From contig NW_003314329.1 of the NCBI RefSeq assembly GCF_000143415.4, forward strand, positions 274,619 through 338,618: a stretch of DNA of 64,000 nt, in the 5' to 3' direction. Below, in pieces: positions 14,003 to 25,152 of the stretch. Under the pieces are notes generated by a model. The model had not been told where the DNA came from. It saw only the letters and a program-made list of their open reading frames with translations, and searched no databases. The translations under genes and the position numbers were made by a program. Position 1 is the first letter of the stretch. Every line of letters begins with the position of its first letter. The DNA is from Selaginella moellendorffii (Eukaryota; Streptophyta; Lycopodiopsida; Selaginellales; Selaginellaceae).

Positions 14003-14017
14003 GTGGTGGGAGTGACA

Positions 14018-16592
14018 ATGCCGATCCAGCAGGGTACGCCCAGGATGCGATCTGCCTCGTTTCGAGATCGCGAGCACGAGGAGGAGGATGCTGGCGGCGC
14101 CGAGGTGGATGCATTGGCCGAGATGGCCCGGGATCCGGTGCTGTGCAGGTTTGTGTCGGAGGATTTCAACGCGACGCAGTTCGCGAGCGATGCGCTGCGC
14201 AGTGGCTCGGCCGCGGCGTCGGCCGAGAAGGTGGAGCAGGGCATGGCGCTGCTGGAGAAGCAGCTGAGGCGGGAGGTCGTACTGCGGCACAGTGAGCTCG
14301 TCCAGCAGCTGAGCAGCGTCAAGGACATGGAGGGCGCGCTGGGCGTGGTGAAGATCGGGGTGGGGAGCCTGGAGAATTCCGTGCGCCGGGTGAGATCCGA
14401 GGTAGCGGAGCCATACAAGAGCATTCGATCCAAGTCCACGCAGCTCTCTTCCCTCCACACCACCGTGGAGCTCTTGCGCGCCGTGGTGCGCGTGCTCAAG
14501 CAGCTCAAGCGCCTCCGCGAGCTCGTCGTCGATTCCTCCAAGCCAACCGATCTCTCCAAGGCCGCGCAGCTGTGGAGCGAGATCGATGGGCTCCGCAGTG
14601 ACGCTGATCTCTCCGGGATCGAGGTGGTGGACTCGGAGCTGGCCTGGCTCAAGGAGGCTGGCACCAAGATCCGGAGCGAGGCCATGCGGAGCCTGGAAGC
14701 TGGCATGAAAGCGTTCAACCAAGCTCAAGTTGGTGCCGCGCTCCAAGTCTACTTCAACCTCGGGGAGCTCCGGCCGACGGTGGAGAGCGTGATCCAGAAG
14801 TATAAGAGCCAGGCGGTCAAGAGCATTGCGAGTGCTCTCGACATGAAGGCCATCTCCGCGAGCGTGGCGGCGGCGGCCACAGGCCCAGCGGGGCCAGGGG
14901 GAGCTCACAGGAGTGGGACGCCGCAGCTGGGAGCTGGATCCAGGGCCAGGGATGGGTTGTGGCAGAGACTTGGGCAATGCATGGAGCAGCTTCACTCCAT
15001 CTTGGTGGCGGTGTGGCACTTGGAGCGAGTCATGATCAAGAAGAGGGATCCGGTTTCTCACGCCAGCTTCATCGATGAAGTTGTCCAGGTAGAGCAAAGC
15101 TTTGCTTGCTCGCAAGGTTCTTCTTAGTTTTTGTGACTGAACACGAATGTGTGGCTTTGCAGGCTGGAGATGCCTCGCTGACCGAGAGGGTGTGGGAGGC
15201 TATTGTCAAGGCATTTGCCAGCCAGATGAAGTCGGCGTTCACTTCATCGAGCTTTGTCAAGGAGATCTTCGTGCTGGGATATCCCAAGCTGCTCGGGGTG
15301 GCGGACAACTTTCTCCAGAGGCTTGTCCGCGACACGGAAGTTAAAGGTGCGTCCCCGGCGATCAAGGACGCGGACAGGCAGCAGCTTGTGACGACGCTGG
15401 AACCGTTCCAGAATGCGTACCTTGGCCAGACTCTTGCACGACTCACGGACCTTGTCAACAACATGTTTGCTTCGTCCACTCTCCTTCGCCTTCCGACTTC
15501 AGAGGAGCCGATTGCGAAGCTGGTGGCACGGATCCAGGAGGAGGTTGAGGCTGCAAAGCTGGATGCCAGGTTGACGCTCATGGTGCTTAAAGAAGTTGGG
15601 AAGTCTGTGCAACTCTTCGCTGAAAAAGCCGAGTACCAGGTGAGCTTGTTCTTCCGCCTTTCCTTGTCTTAGGCTCACTTGGGCTGTTCTATCAGCTTGC
15701 AACAGGTCCTGATGCTCGTCAGGTGACCGGTCCAGCCACGCCATCGCAGCTCAAGAACTTTGCGCTGTGCCATCACTTGCAAGACGTCCATCACAGATTG
15801 AGCTCAATGCTGACAGGCCTATCGCCATCCGCCGCTGACATCCTCTCTCCGTCGCTCGGGGCTGTCTACGGCGTGGCAGTGGACACGGTGAATCCGCTGT
15901 TCAAGGCGATGGCGGAGAGACTGGAGAAGAGTATCCTAGAGATGCAAGGCCTGGACTTCAACTCGGATATGACAGTGGACGACGAGAGGCCCAAGTACAT
16001 GCAGGAGATCCAAGAGGCCGCGACTCACTTCAGGTCCGAGTTCCTGTCCAAGCTCTTGACAGGCTCTAGCTCCGGGAATCCCAAGTCGGTGTCGATCAAC
16101 TTCGTGAGGAAGATGGCTTCCAGGGTGCTCGTCCTGTTCGTGAGACACGCTGCCCTGGTGAGACCGCTATCGGAGGCTGGCAAGCTGAGCATGGCGAGAG
16201 ACATGGCAGAGTTGGAGCTCCTTGTGGCACAGAACCTCTTTCCCGTGGAGCAACTTGGTGCTCCATACCGAGCGCTGCGGGCATTCAGGCCTTTCATCTT
16301 CCTGGAGACGAACCAGATCGCGAGCAGCCCACTGCTGCAGGAGCTGCCGGCGAGTGTGGTGTTTCACCATCTCTACAGCCGGGCGCCGGACGAGCTCGAG
16401 TCCCCGATGAAGAGATCCAAGCTCTCGGCGTCGCAGTACTCGCTGTGGCTGGACACGCACAGCGAACAAGACGTGTGGAAAGAAGTGAAGGGAACGCTGG
16501 ACGATTACGCGGCCAAGGTGAGAGCTCGCGGCGACAAGCAATTCACTCCCATTTATCCTCTCATGCTCCAGCTCGGCTCGTCGCTCCTGTGA
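14018..16592 (+). CDS. COG5: Conserved oligomeric Golgi complex subunit 5
   Basis: COG5 is a lobe-B subunit of the tethering complex that recycles glycosylation enzymes within the Golgi. Three exons (14018-15088, 15163-15639, 15696-16592) encode 814 residues, the usual plant length. The N-terminal half has the coiled-coil region LEKQLRREVVLRHSELVQQL and SSVKDMEGALGVVKIGV typical of COG5. A low-complexity Gly/Ala/Pro insert lies near residue 290. The C-terminal half holds SINFVRKMASRVLVLFVRHA and ELPASVVFHHLYSRAPDEL. The ATG at 14018 is the first in frame; upstream GTG codons were not used. The gene shares a very short promoter with the RlmN-like gene and is followed 155 bp later by RPL9 on the same strand. 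Confidence 0.92.
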
Positions 16593-16677
16593 GCGAGAGG
16601 AGAGAGAGAGAGAGCCGATTTTCAAGATGAGGAGAATATACTCTGTTCAACGGCCTCGATTAAAACTCCATTGAGGA

Positions 16678-16704
16678 TTTTAGGTTTAGGGTTTAGGGTT
16701 AGGG
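16678..16704 (+). promoter_or_regulatory. Telo-box cluster upstream of the ribosomal protein L9 gene
   Basis: Three overlapping TTTAGGG/TTAGGG units lie 44-70 bp before the RPL9 start codon. Telo-boxes are characteristic of plant ribosomal protein gene promoters. Confidence 0.6.
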
Positions 16705-16747
16705 CAGGCCGTCTTGCATTCTTGGGAAGGAGCGAGGGAGGAGCGCC

Positions 16748-17473
16748 ATGAAGACGATCCTGTCCTCGCAGACGATGGACATCCCCGAGGGGGTGAAGGT
16801 GGAGATCAGGGCGAAGCAGATCCGCGTGTCGGGGCCCCGCGGCGTTCTCCTCCGGAATTTCAAGCATCTCAACCTGGATTTCCAGATGCTGGAGAATGGG
16901 AGGAAGCTCAAGGTGGAGGCCTGGTTCGGATCGCGCAAGACCATCGCTGCCATCCGCACTGCCGTGAGCCACGTCAAGAATCTCATCACGGGAGTGACCA
17001 AGGGCTTCCAGTACAAGATGAGGTTCGTCTACGCTCACTTCCCCATCAACGCCAACATCTCGGCCACCAAGCAGAACATCGAGATCCGCAACTTTCTGGG
17101 CGAGAAGAGAGTGAGTGTTTTCTTCCGGATTTCTTCCTGCTGGGCTTGACACCACCACCGCCATTGCTTGTGCTTGTTTTCCAGGTGAGAACCGTGGACA
17201 TGCTCCCCGGCGTCACAGTGACCAGGACAGAGAAGGTCAAGGACGAGCTTGTTCTCGAGGGGAATGACATCGAGCTTGTCTCGAGATCCGCTGCTCTCAT
17301 CAACCAGGTATGAGATGAGAGAAGAAGCAAATCTCAGTTTTTCAGATCTATCTCGTGGTGATGTTTCTTTTTTTTTTTGCTGCCAGAAATGCCATGTGAA
17401 GAACAAGGACATCAGGAAGTTCTTGGATGGTATCTACGTGAGCGAGAAGGGGACGATCGCGGAGGAAGAGTAG
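16748..17473 (+). CDS. RPL9: 60S ribosomal protein L9 (uL6)
   Basis: This is a structural protein of the large cytosolic ribosomal subunit, near the GTPase-associated centre. Three exons (16748-17110, 17185-17307, 17387-17473) encode 190 residues, close to the 194 of other plant L9 proteins. Recognisable segments are [40 protein letters not shown], the repeat-like stretch FRYAHFP-equivalent [12 protein letters not shown], and the tail [16 protein letters not shown]. The upstream telo-boxes fit the regulation of this class. It is convergent with the intronless HAD-KptA gene, 143 bp away. Confidence 0.96.
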
Positions 17474-17616
17474 CTTATGGTATGAGGACGTGTTTTCCCT
17501 TATGTTTCGTTTTTTTGGAAGCCAATCGAAGACTGATTGATTAAATATCTAGAAAACTTTCCAAAACTTGAGAAAAGATCTAACTACTCTTAAGAACCGA
17601 GGCCGCTTGGCCGGAG

Positions 17617-19209
17617 CTAGAGCAGCAGTTTGTTGCTTGGCAGCTCCACCACTTGCTTGAAGTACTTGACCGGTATGGAGCCACTGCTGAAGATCAAGCC
17701 ATTCTCTGACGTGTAGAACTCGATCCTCCTGTCCTTGCGAGCTTTCTGGAAGTTGACGGTGATGAGAACCTCGCTGGAGTTGCGCATGCTACTCGCGATC
17801 TCCGCGTCCGGCACTGCCATCACCAGATACATCGGGTTCGAGCTCGGAGCCGTGAGGCCATTCTTCATGATCTCCTCCAGTTCCTGCTTGGATGTGCCGT
17901 AGACACAAACCGGGGACTTCTCGATCTTCTGGAACAGCTGCTCGGTCTCACCATCAGGTGGCACTGGTTCCTGGGGTGCTCCGATGTAAAGCGCTCCGGT
18001 TTCGTCCACCATCTTGGCCAACTTTTTAGTCAGCTTGTCCACCGCCTTGATCGCCTCGGCAGCAGTGTGGGAGCTGAGAGGTACACCTGACTTTGTCATG
18101 AAATCCAGCTCCAGCAGCTCCTTGAGCTTGCAAAAACCGTCGGGTCGCATCTCCAAGTTAGGATGAAGAACTGGCTGACGCAAAACCTTTAGCAGCGCAC
18201 GGGCAAGTGCTTTGATCCTCCCTCTTTCACTCGGTTGCTCATTCCTCCCCGTCTCTTTCTTCGCCACCTTTTCCATCTCTTCCACTGGCTCTTCCCGATT
18301 CTTTTCCATCTCTGGAATGAGCCAGCGGACCTTCTTTACCCTCTCTTCCACTGGCTCTTCCCGATCGCTCGCCTTCGTTTCCACTGGCTCGTCCTGATCA
18401 TTCACCTTCGTTTCCATCTCTTGGTCACTCACCTTCGTTTCCATCTCTTCCATTTCATCCTGGTCACTCACCTTCGTTTCCATCGCTTCCACCAGATTAC
18501 TTACCTTCGTTTCCATCGCTTCATCCGGATCCACCACATTCGTTTCCTCATCCGGATCCAGATCGACCACATTCTTGTCCTCTATTGGCGGATCATCAAC
18601 TAGAACCGTCTCCACCGGCCGAACATTCTTCTCGAGCACCATCTCGAACATCCGCTTCCGATTACCCTTCTTCGCGACCGGGAAGTTCTCGAAAAACCTC
18701 GCACGGATGGCCGGCCTCACGTCCTCGACTTCGCGCTTGGCAAGACCCTCGAGAAACGGCATAAGATCCAGCAGCACCCGGTCCTTCCGCAGATCAGTCC
18801 GATTGAACGTTGGGATGATCACAACGTTGTCGGAGTGGCTGTCGTACTTGGAGCACGAATCGTCCACAGCGATCACCTGGTCCATGGGCCATTGCAGGAT
18901 CCTCAAGTCCTTGGTCTTGCCATGGATCCCATTGCCGCACGAATCGAGGAAGAACCTGTGCGAGAAGCGGTGCTCATCCGGCTCCAGCGCGTCCAGCACC
19001 TTGTCAGTGACGCCCCGCGAGCGAGTGGTGTAGGGAATCAGCACGAACAGCTCCGCCATGCGCTTGAGAAACGCATCCAGATGAGGGCGCTTGATAGGCG
19101 TCTTGGACTTGCCGGTATCCAGGCGTATCTTCGATGACTCGGGCAGCTTGGAACTCAGCCGAGTCTCACAGACCATCAAGTCCCACACCTCGAAAACCAA
19201 GGCCTTCAT
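17617..19209 (-). CDS. FCP1-like HAD domain fused to a KptA/Tpt1-like domain (both probably inactive)
   Basis: A single open frame encodes 530 residues. Residues 1-160 resemble the NLI-interacting/FCP1 phosphatase fold: KRPHLDAFLKRMAELF, FSHRFFLDSC, KDLRILQWPMDQVIAVDDS and a region equivalent to the end of the domain. The catalytic DxDxT near the N terminus is replaced by FEVWD, so the nucleophile is missing. Residues 224-288 are an acidic linker with repeated METKVSDQDE-like units. Residues 333-521 resemble tRNA 2'-phosphotransferase: ALARALLKVLRQ, LEMRPDGFCKL, CVYGTSKQELEEIMKNGL, SSMRNSSEVLITVNFQKA and EFYTSENGLIFSSG. The residues equivalent to LRH, QGHS and HGT lack their histidines, so catalysis is doubtful. 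The domain identities are my reading of motifs, and the fusion is not known to me. Confidence 0.7.
   Translation of the reverse strand: MKALVFEVWDLMVCETRLSSKLPESSKIRLDTGKSKTPIKRPHLDAFLKRMAELFVLIPYTTRSRGVTDKVLDALEPDEHRFSHRFFLDSCGNGIHGKTKDLRILQWPMDQVIAVDDSCSKYDSHSDNVVIIPTFNRTDLRKDRVLLDLMPFLEGLAKREVEDVRPAIRARFFENFPVAKKGNRKRMFEMVLEKNVRPVETVLVDDPPIEDKNVVDLDPDEETNVVDPDEAMETKVSNLVEAMETKVSDQDEMEEMETKVSDQEMETKVNDQDEPVETKASDREEPVEERVKKVRWLIPEMEKNREEPVEEMEKVAKKETGRNEQPSERGRIKALARALLKVLRQPVLHPNLEMRPDGFCKLKELLELDFMTKSGVPLSSHTAAEAIKAVDKLTKKLAKMVDETGALYIGAPQEPVPPDGETEQLFQKIEKSPVCVYGTSKQELEEIMKNGLTAPSSNPMYLVMAVPDAEIASSMRNSSEVLITVNFQKARKDRRIEFYTSENGLIFSSGSIPVKYFKQVVELPSNKLLL
18346..18540 (-). repeat. Degenerate coding minisatellite in the linker of the HAD-KptA protein
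   Basis: The linker repeats the peptide core METKVSDQDE about five times with small changes (METKVSNLVEA, METKVSDQDEM, METKVSDQ, METKVNDQDEP, VETKASDREEP). The corresponding DNA is a run of 24-36 bp units, all in frame. Confidence 0.8.
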
Positions 19210-20030
19210 CGCTTCTCCTTCTCCCTCTCCTAAAACCCTAGAGCTGTTTGCTTGGATTGTGCATTTCTATTTCTCTCTTTTTAAAAGGGTCTGTCTTTTA
19301 ACAGAGTTCGAGTTTGTTTCCAGATATGGTTGCCAAGGAAGAAATGCATTAACATTGTCCATGGCGCTCCTTTGCGCTCCTTCCTGTTGTTTCAGTATAG
19401 AGGTCACCAGGTTGCTGCTACGCTACTGGCGATGTATATAAAGCTGGCAGCGACTCTTGGGGCGACTTCCAGCCGATCTAACAGCTTCTCGCCAACTTTG
19501 AAGGCCCGCTTGGTATAGGTAACTATATTCTTCTTGCGATCTGGAGAGGGCTACGTCAAGGCGGAGGGCTACAGCCTCAATTCTAGGATGAACGTGAAAA
19601 TGTTATATGCTGGAACGCTCACTCCTTTTCTTCCTTTCTCCCTAAATGGCAATACAAAAAAGTGTTACCTTAGTCAGACCAAATCTCCAGGCAGGAACGT
19701 CTCCCCTCGCTGGCAGGAATGATCCAAAGCAGCCCGATGCTGTGATATTTGAATACGGAACATCGCAAGCTCTCGATCCTTGTCCCCGCTCGTTGTGTAG
19801 TGGAAGTGACTGATGTTGACGAAGATGGATCGGCTTCCTCTGTGGAGACTCTATATGTTGGCAAGCACAGCTGGATCAGCAACACTACCTCAAGGCCATA
19901 TACCAAACTAAACGGTGTAAACCTTTCTCTGTTGTATGATATTTGTGATCTCTATTTGCCCGTTTCCTTGAGGCCAGTACGAACTTGACTTTAAGTGTGA
20001 AACTCCCAACTTCTAACCAAATCAGCCACA
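19210..20030. other. Intergenic stretch with short unassigned open frames
   Basis: The first 50 bp are the leader of the HAD-KptA gene. Several 45-80 residue frames on the + strand are flanked by plausible splice sites (for example 19330-19518 and 19588-19722), and one includes TDVDEDGSASSVETLYVGKH. I recognise none of them. They could be a decayed gene or chance frames. Confidence 0.3.
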
Positions 20031-21029
20031 ACTAAGCCGAGAAAGTGTGATCCACGATCAGACAGGAGGATACGAGGTACTCTATATGAGTATATATAAA
20101 GTTTGCTGTGGTAACTTGATTTGCCGCTGCATAAGAGATTGTCTCAACCCATTTGGTAACACTGTCAGTACCTGCAATGATGTACGCATGACGATTAGAA
20201 GCCAATGGGAAAGGTCCTGCATAATCAAGGCTCCACCTTGAGAATGGCGCCTCCGGTGCAATAGGATGTAGTGGGAGCTTTCCCTTCAGGCAGACGACCT
20301 CAAATCGCTCGCAAGGTTGGCAGCGTTGAACAAAACGAGTACTATCCGCATATAGAGTCAGCCAGAAATACAACACCTTTTTGCTGGTCGTTAGAGCAGC
20401 AAAATGACCACCACAATCATGGACCGCAGCTAGCACCTTCTCTGCTTCCTCTGCGTCAATTCATCGTAACAATGTGCCATCCTCTTGCCGTCGGTACAGA
20501 ATATCATCCACTAGGAGGAATTTAGCCGCTTGCTGAAAAAGTTGATGTCATTCCCGTTTTGACAAATGCTAGCATGGATCCCCCAATAAATAGCCAGTAA
20601 ATCTTTGTACCAAGCCGTGCAGCACTGGACAAAAGAGCTTAGAGGAAGTTTGTTGACACAATGTGGACCAGTAAAACGTGTTGGTGATAATGAAGGAGAT
20701 CATATAACGGCATTGCCAACGCTGCGTAACCACATATGAACAAGAAACCAATCCCTCCCAAGAACCTTCGTAATTGTGACAAAGTGGACGGTAAGGGACT
20801 TGAGCAAGTTGCTCCACTTTGGGCCGATGCCCCGTGCACTGACAAGGTGCCCCAATAGCCTCCCTTCTGGTACAAAGAACTGGCACTTTTGTGGGTTGAG
20901 CTGGACACGAAAAATTCAACACCATTGAAGAATTTCTCTGCTAGTGCCTGTGGCAAAGTCGTCCATATAGATATGGAGGTAGTGCATTCACCAATCAGAG
21001 AACCGCAAAAACAGGTCTTAAGTTGATCT
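20031..21029 (-). mobile_element. Ty3/gypsy element 1, downstream half (reverse transcriptase end to integrase start), degenerate
   Basis: On the - strand, 21029 to 20569 continues a reverse transcriptase, including the catalytic YMDDFATG box at about 20970, followed by several frame changes. From 20436 to 20032 is the integrase zinc-binding region (CGGHF...CQPC) and the start of the catalytic core (WSLDYAGPFP). The element stops there, so the integrase core is truncated and no left LTR was identified. The other half lies at 25241-27900; the two were separated by a Copia insertion. Confidence 0.8.
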
Positions 21030-21106
21030 TGAGACAAATCGGGATCAAAGCACACCGAGTTAGTGGACAGAACAGGAAAACCCTAATGTCCGTGTGTCGT
21101 GTAACA
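21030..21106 (-). repeat. Copia 3' LTR (77 bp)
   Basis: This is the left copy of the terminal repeat and shares most bases with 25153-25240. Central identical stretch: TAGTGGACAGAACAGGAAAA on the + strand. Confidence 0.7.
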
Positions 21107-21171
21107 CTCACCCCCAAACCGAAGCCACTCACCAAACTGCATAAGACAGTGGCACCCTGGCCATCCAACAT

Positions 21172-21232
21172 CTCGGGACAGAGGACATGCTAGCTGACCT
21201 TCTCACCAAGCCGTTGGGGCCACATTAGTTTC
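21172..21232 (+). other. Inverted end of the Copia RNase H frame
   Basis: The + strand reads TEDMLADLLTKPLGPH followed by a stop, the usual C terminus of Copia polyproteins. The preceding residues (KHIEVQFHYIHELKL) read on the - strand just to the right, at about 21.23-21.28 kb. A segment of some tens of bases has apparently flipped. Confidence 0.55.
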
Positions 21233-23839
21233 AGCTCATGTATGTAGTGAAATTGGACTTCAATGTGCTTCAAGAGAGCATGGTGGATGGGGTTTTTGGA
21301 CATGGCAATGCTGCTTCAATTGTCACACCAAGAAGTAGTGGGGCCAACTTGTGCACATCCCAACTCAGCAAATAACCCTCAATCCCAAACCACATCCCTG
21401 CTACCAGTAGTGAGTGCGATGTACTCTACTTTTCCACTAGAAAGTGCCACCATAGATTGTCACTTGGAGGCCCATGTGATGGCACCTCCTGAGAAGGAAA
21501 GGCAAATGCTAGAAGTCAAGCGATGGCCTTTGTTGTTGGCAAAATTAACATTTGTGTAGCATGTCAATGATGCATCACCCCTTGAATAAGCAATGCTATA
21601 GTCCATAGTGCCCCGGAGGTATCTCACGATACGCTTGGCAGCTTGCCAATGTATGGTGGTTGGTGATGTGTTGTATTGACTCAAAGCAATAGTCACATAT
21701 GTGATGTCAGGGCGAGTCATCAAAGCCAAATACATGAGGCAACCAATGAGATGCCGATAGAGAGTCCCAATGGGTAGAGGCTCACCAAACTGCTCAATTG
21801 TGAGTTCAATAACACCAGCGACCATCGGGGTCTTGATAGGGTGGCAATCACACATACCAAACCGATCCAGCAAGACTTTGACTTTACGTCGTTAGCTAAG
21901 CATGTAGCCACTAGACTCAAGATCACATGTGACTTCAAAGCCAAGAAAGTAAGAAACTTGGCCAAGGTCCTTCATCTAGAATTGCTGGCTGAGAGCAGCG
22001 TTTAGAGCAGCAATGGCATCAGTGTCATCACCCATGATGAGCAAATCATTAACGTAGAGGGCCATAATAAGCATGCTCTCAGCATGACCATTCACATATA
22101 CATTATGATCAGCATGGCAGCGACAAAAGCCCTAAGCAAGTAGGGTGGCATCAAATTTTTGATACCAGAGCTCTGTTTTAGGCCATACAAAACTTTCTGC
22201 AATTGCCATATAGGGCCACCAGGGGCAGCATCGTCCTCAAAACTAGGAGGTATATGTATATAGGTGTCCTCTTGCAAATCCCTATTCAAAAATGCAATTT
22301 TGACATCCATATGGTGGACTTGCCATTTGCGAGCAACCACAAGTGCATAAAGAGTATGGACGCTAGCCATTTTTACAACCGGTGAGAATGTTTTATTGTA
22401 GTCAAGGCCATGGACTTGGCAAAAACCACAAACAACAAACTGTGCCTTATAACATACAACTTGAACATCTTTCCCATACTCTTTGGAAAAAATCCATTTT
22501 GGATCCAAAACACATTGCTGAATCAATTGGAACATAAGTTCTGTTAACCCGAATGGAAGAAACTTCTTCCGCAATGGCTTCCATCCAAGATGGAGCCTCA
22601 GGTCCTGAGACAGCCTCATCATAGGTCATGGGGATGCCGATGTCAAAAAGGCCACAAAAGTCATCAAACTCTGTAGCATTTGCTTTAGCATTTTCCCAGA
22701 CTTTCAATAAGGGCCAACGTTCCCAAGGGTGATCAAGAACTGGCATTGGATTAGGCATGCCACAACGTTGACAAGGTGGTGGAGGTGTCTGAGGCTTGTC
22801 CTCAATTGGAGGAGCATCAATTGGTTCAAGCATGTCCAGAAGTGGAGGATTCCCCAATGGAATCTCTAGTGGCAACTCATGAATAAGATTTTGAGGTAGA
22901 GGTAAGAGTGGACCATTTCCCATAAGTGGGATTAAAGGAACAAGTCGAGTCTTAACAATGAAAAAAGGATCTTGAAGAACCTTTGTATGCATAGGAAAGT
23001 CATCTTCATTGAACATGACGTCTGTGCTTACAAGAGCTTTGTGAGATGCAAGATCCCACAACTTGTAAGCTTTTCTCTTGATGGTGTTGTCCTGTGTATA
23101 TCCCACAAAGATGAATTTTTTACTTTTGGGATTTAGCTTTTTCCGAAGTTGATCAGGGGTATGTGCGTATGCTGCAAAACCGAAGACCCGAAAGTGGGAC
23201 ACATCAGGAGTAGAACCTGTCCAAAATGCCTTAGGGGTTTTTCCATCCAAAGCAGCTGTGGCAAGGTGATTTTGGACATGCATTGCTATGGCTATAGCCT
23301 CTTGGCAAAACATCTTATCAAGATGTGCATTAACTAACAAAGCGTGAGTAATATTGACAAAAGTGCAATTCTTCTTTTTTGCAATACCATTTTGCTGGGG
23401 GGTGTAGTGGGTTGTGGCTTGCAATTGTATACTTATATCACAACAGATGCCCCAAAGCTCATTGTTGAGGTATTCACCACCAGCATCAACTTGAAGAGCT
23501 TTTATCTTTCAACCAAGGAGATTTTCAACATAGGCCTTGTACATTTGAAAAGCAACAACTGCATCATTCTTACACATCAAGAAGTGGATGCATGTTTGAC
23601 AACTATAGTCATCAATGAATGTGATGAAATATCTTGCACCATCGTGACTTGGCATATCCATAGGGTTTCATCTTGAATCCTATCTCTTGTTTCATGGTTT
23701 GTTGGGGATTGTAGATGGGATAGAGTCATCACTAGCTCTACGCTCTAGCGCTACTGAGGTGCGTGATTAGAACCTTTGGGATTCCAAGGCTAGAGGGAGT
23801 ATTGCGATGTGCTTGTCCTTGAATGTTCTCTTTGTTGCC

Positions 23840-25040
23840 CCATCGATTCCAAAGTCCATTGCGGTAGAGCTCTGGAAGTGGTTGAGCGACACCTACAGCA
23901 CCAAGAGTGAAATGGATGTTTTCAACATTCATTTACAAATGGACTCCTTGAGGCTAAAGGAAAATGGCAATATCTAGACTCACACTACCAAGCTCCAAGT
24001 TTTTTTCACACAACTTGTGGCTGCTAGGGCAAAGCACTGTCTCACAGATGAGTAGCAGAGGCTGCGGCTCTACAAGTCTTTGCTAACTAGCTGGAAGAAT
24101 GCAGTTGAGAGCTTGCTTCTCCAACCAGGGATGACTTGGGCAGATGCCACGAGGAGTCTTTGCAACATTGAGGCCATGCAAAGCGAGAGAGTGGAAATGT
24201 TGCAGGTTATATGTGCTTCACAGGCTTCTAGTGATGCTAGGGTGGCAAAATCGCATGCAACTGCAAATGCCCAGAGAGGGCAAAATTCCATGGCATCTGG
24301 GCATGCCAAGCCCAGACTTCCAAGAATTAGTGCACTTGCTGCTTGGAGATGGGCCATTGGGCTTGAGATTGCATTGCTCCAAAGCATGTTAAGCAACTAG
24401 CTACGGCGGCGAAAGCCAATCTACTTAAGGGTGATGGAATTGCTACAACAAATGAGGCTGTTGAGAAGCTCTACAATGCAGAGGCAATTGTAGCACCAAG
24501 CAGGTGGCTCCTAAACTCTAGTTGTACTAATCTTATGGGCAATAAGAAGAGTCTTTTTGAGTGTTATCATCCGAGCATTGGAAAATGTGGTGTTCATTTA
24601 AGTGACAATACCACTATCCCTGTGGAAGGCATTGGGCAATTTCAGCTCTCACTTGATCATGGGAGGACTATGGCCTTTGATAGTGCTATGCACATTTCCA
24701 CCTTGCGACAAAACTTAATGTTTGTCGCTAAGATATGTGATCAAAATGCAGTGGTAGTTTTTGATGCAAAAGGAGTTTCTTTGGTTGACTCTAGCTTTCA
24801 CATACTTGGTACATAGTTGCTTTGTGGGTCATGCATTGGGGAATTCTATGAGATTACTACTGCTGACCAGGTTCAGGCCTTTCAAATTGTAGAGGCAGAT
24901 TCTTGTACGGAGCTTTGGCATAAGAGACTTGGTCATGTCTATTACCAATCTCTTCAATAGATGAAATCCCAAGATATTGTTATTTTGTGAAACTTGTGTT
25001 TTAGACAAGCATCACTGCTGGAATTTCTGGCCGAGCAAGC
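23840..25040 (+). pseudogene. Copia gag, protease and pre-integrase region (inverted part of the Copia element)
   Basis: The + strand carries a gag-like stretch (VELWKWLSDTYSTKSEMD...LRLKENGNI) near 23.86-24.2 kb and a protease-like frame at 24535-24816. Near 24.92 kb is the pre-integrase motif ELWHKRLGHVYYQSL. Stop codons interrupt it. Its orientation is opposite to the integrase, reverse transcriptase and RNase H that follow it in the same element. Confidence 0.7.
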
Positions 25041-25152
25041 ATTGAGCAATTGGACTTTTGGACTTGGTTTATTCTAATCTTTGCAACCCTTCTCCATCAA
25101 ACTCGCGGATGGATGGTTTTCCTTCTATGGCGCTATCCCAGCTCTGTTACCA

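Noticed and set aside
13994..15115. 373-residue open frame on the - strand
   Set aside because: It is antisense to COG5, has no recognisable motifs, and reflects the high GC and codon bias of that exon.
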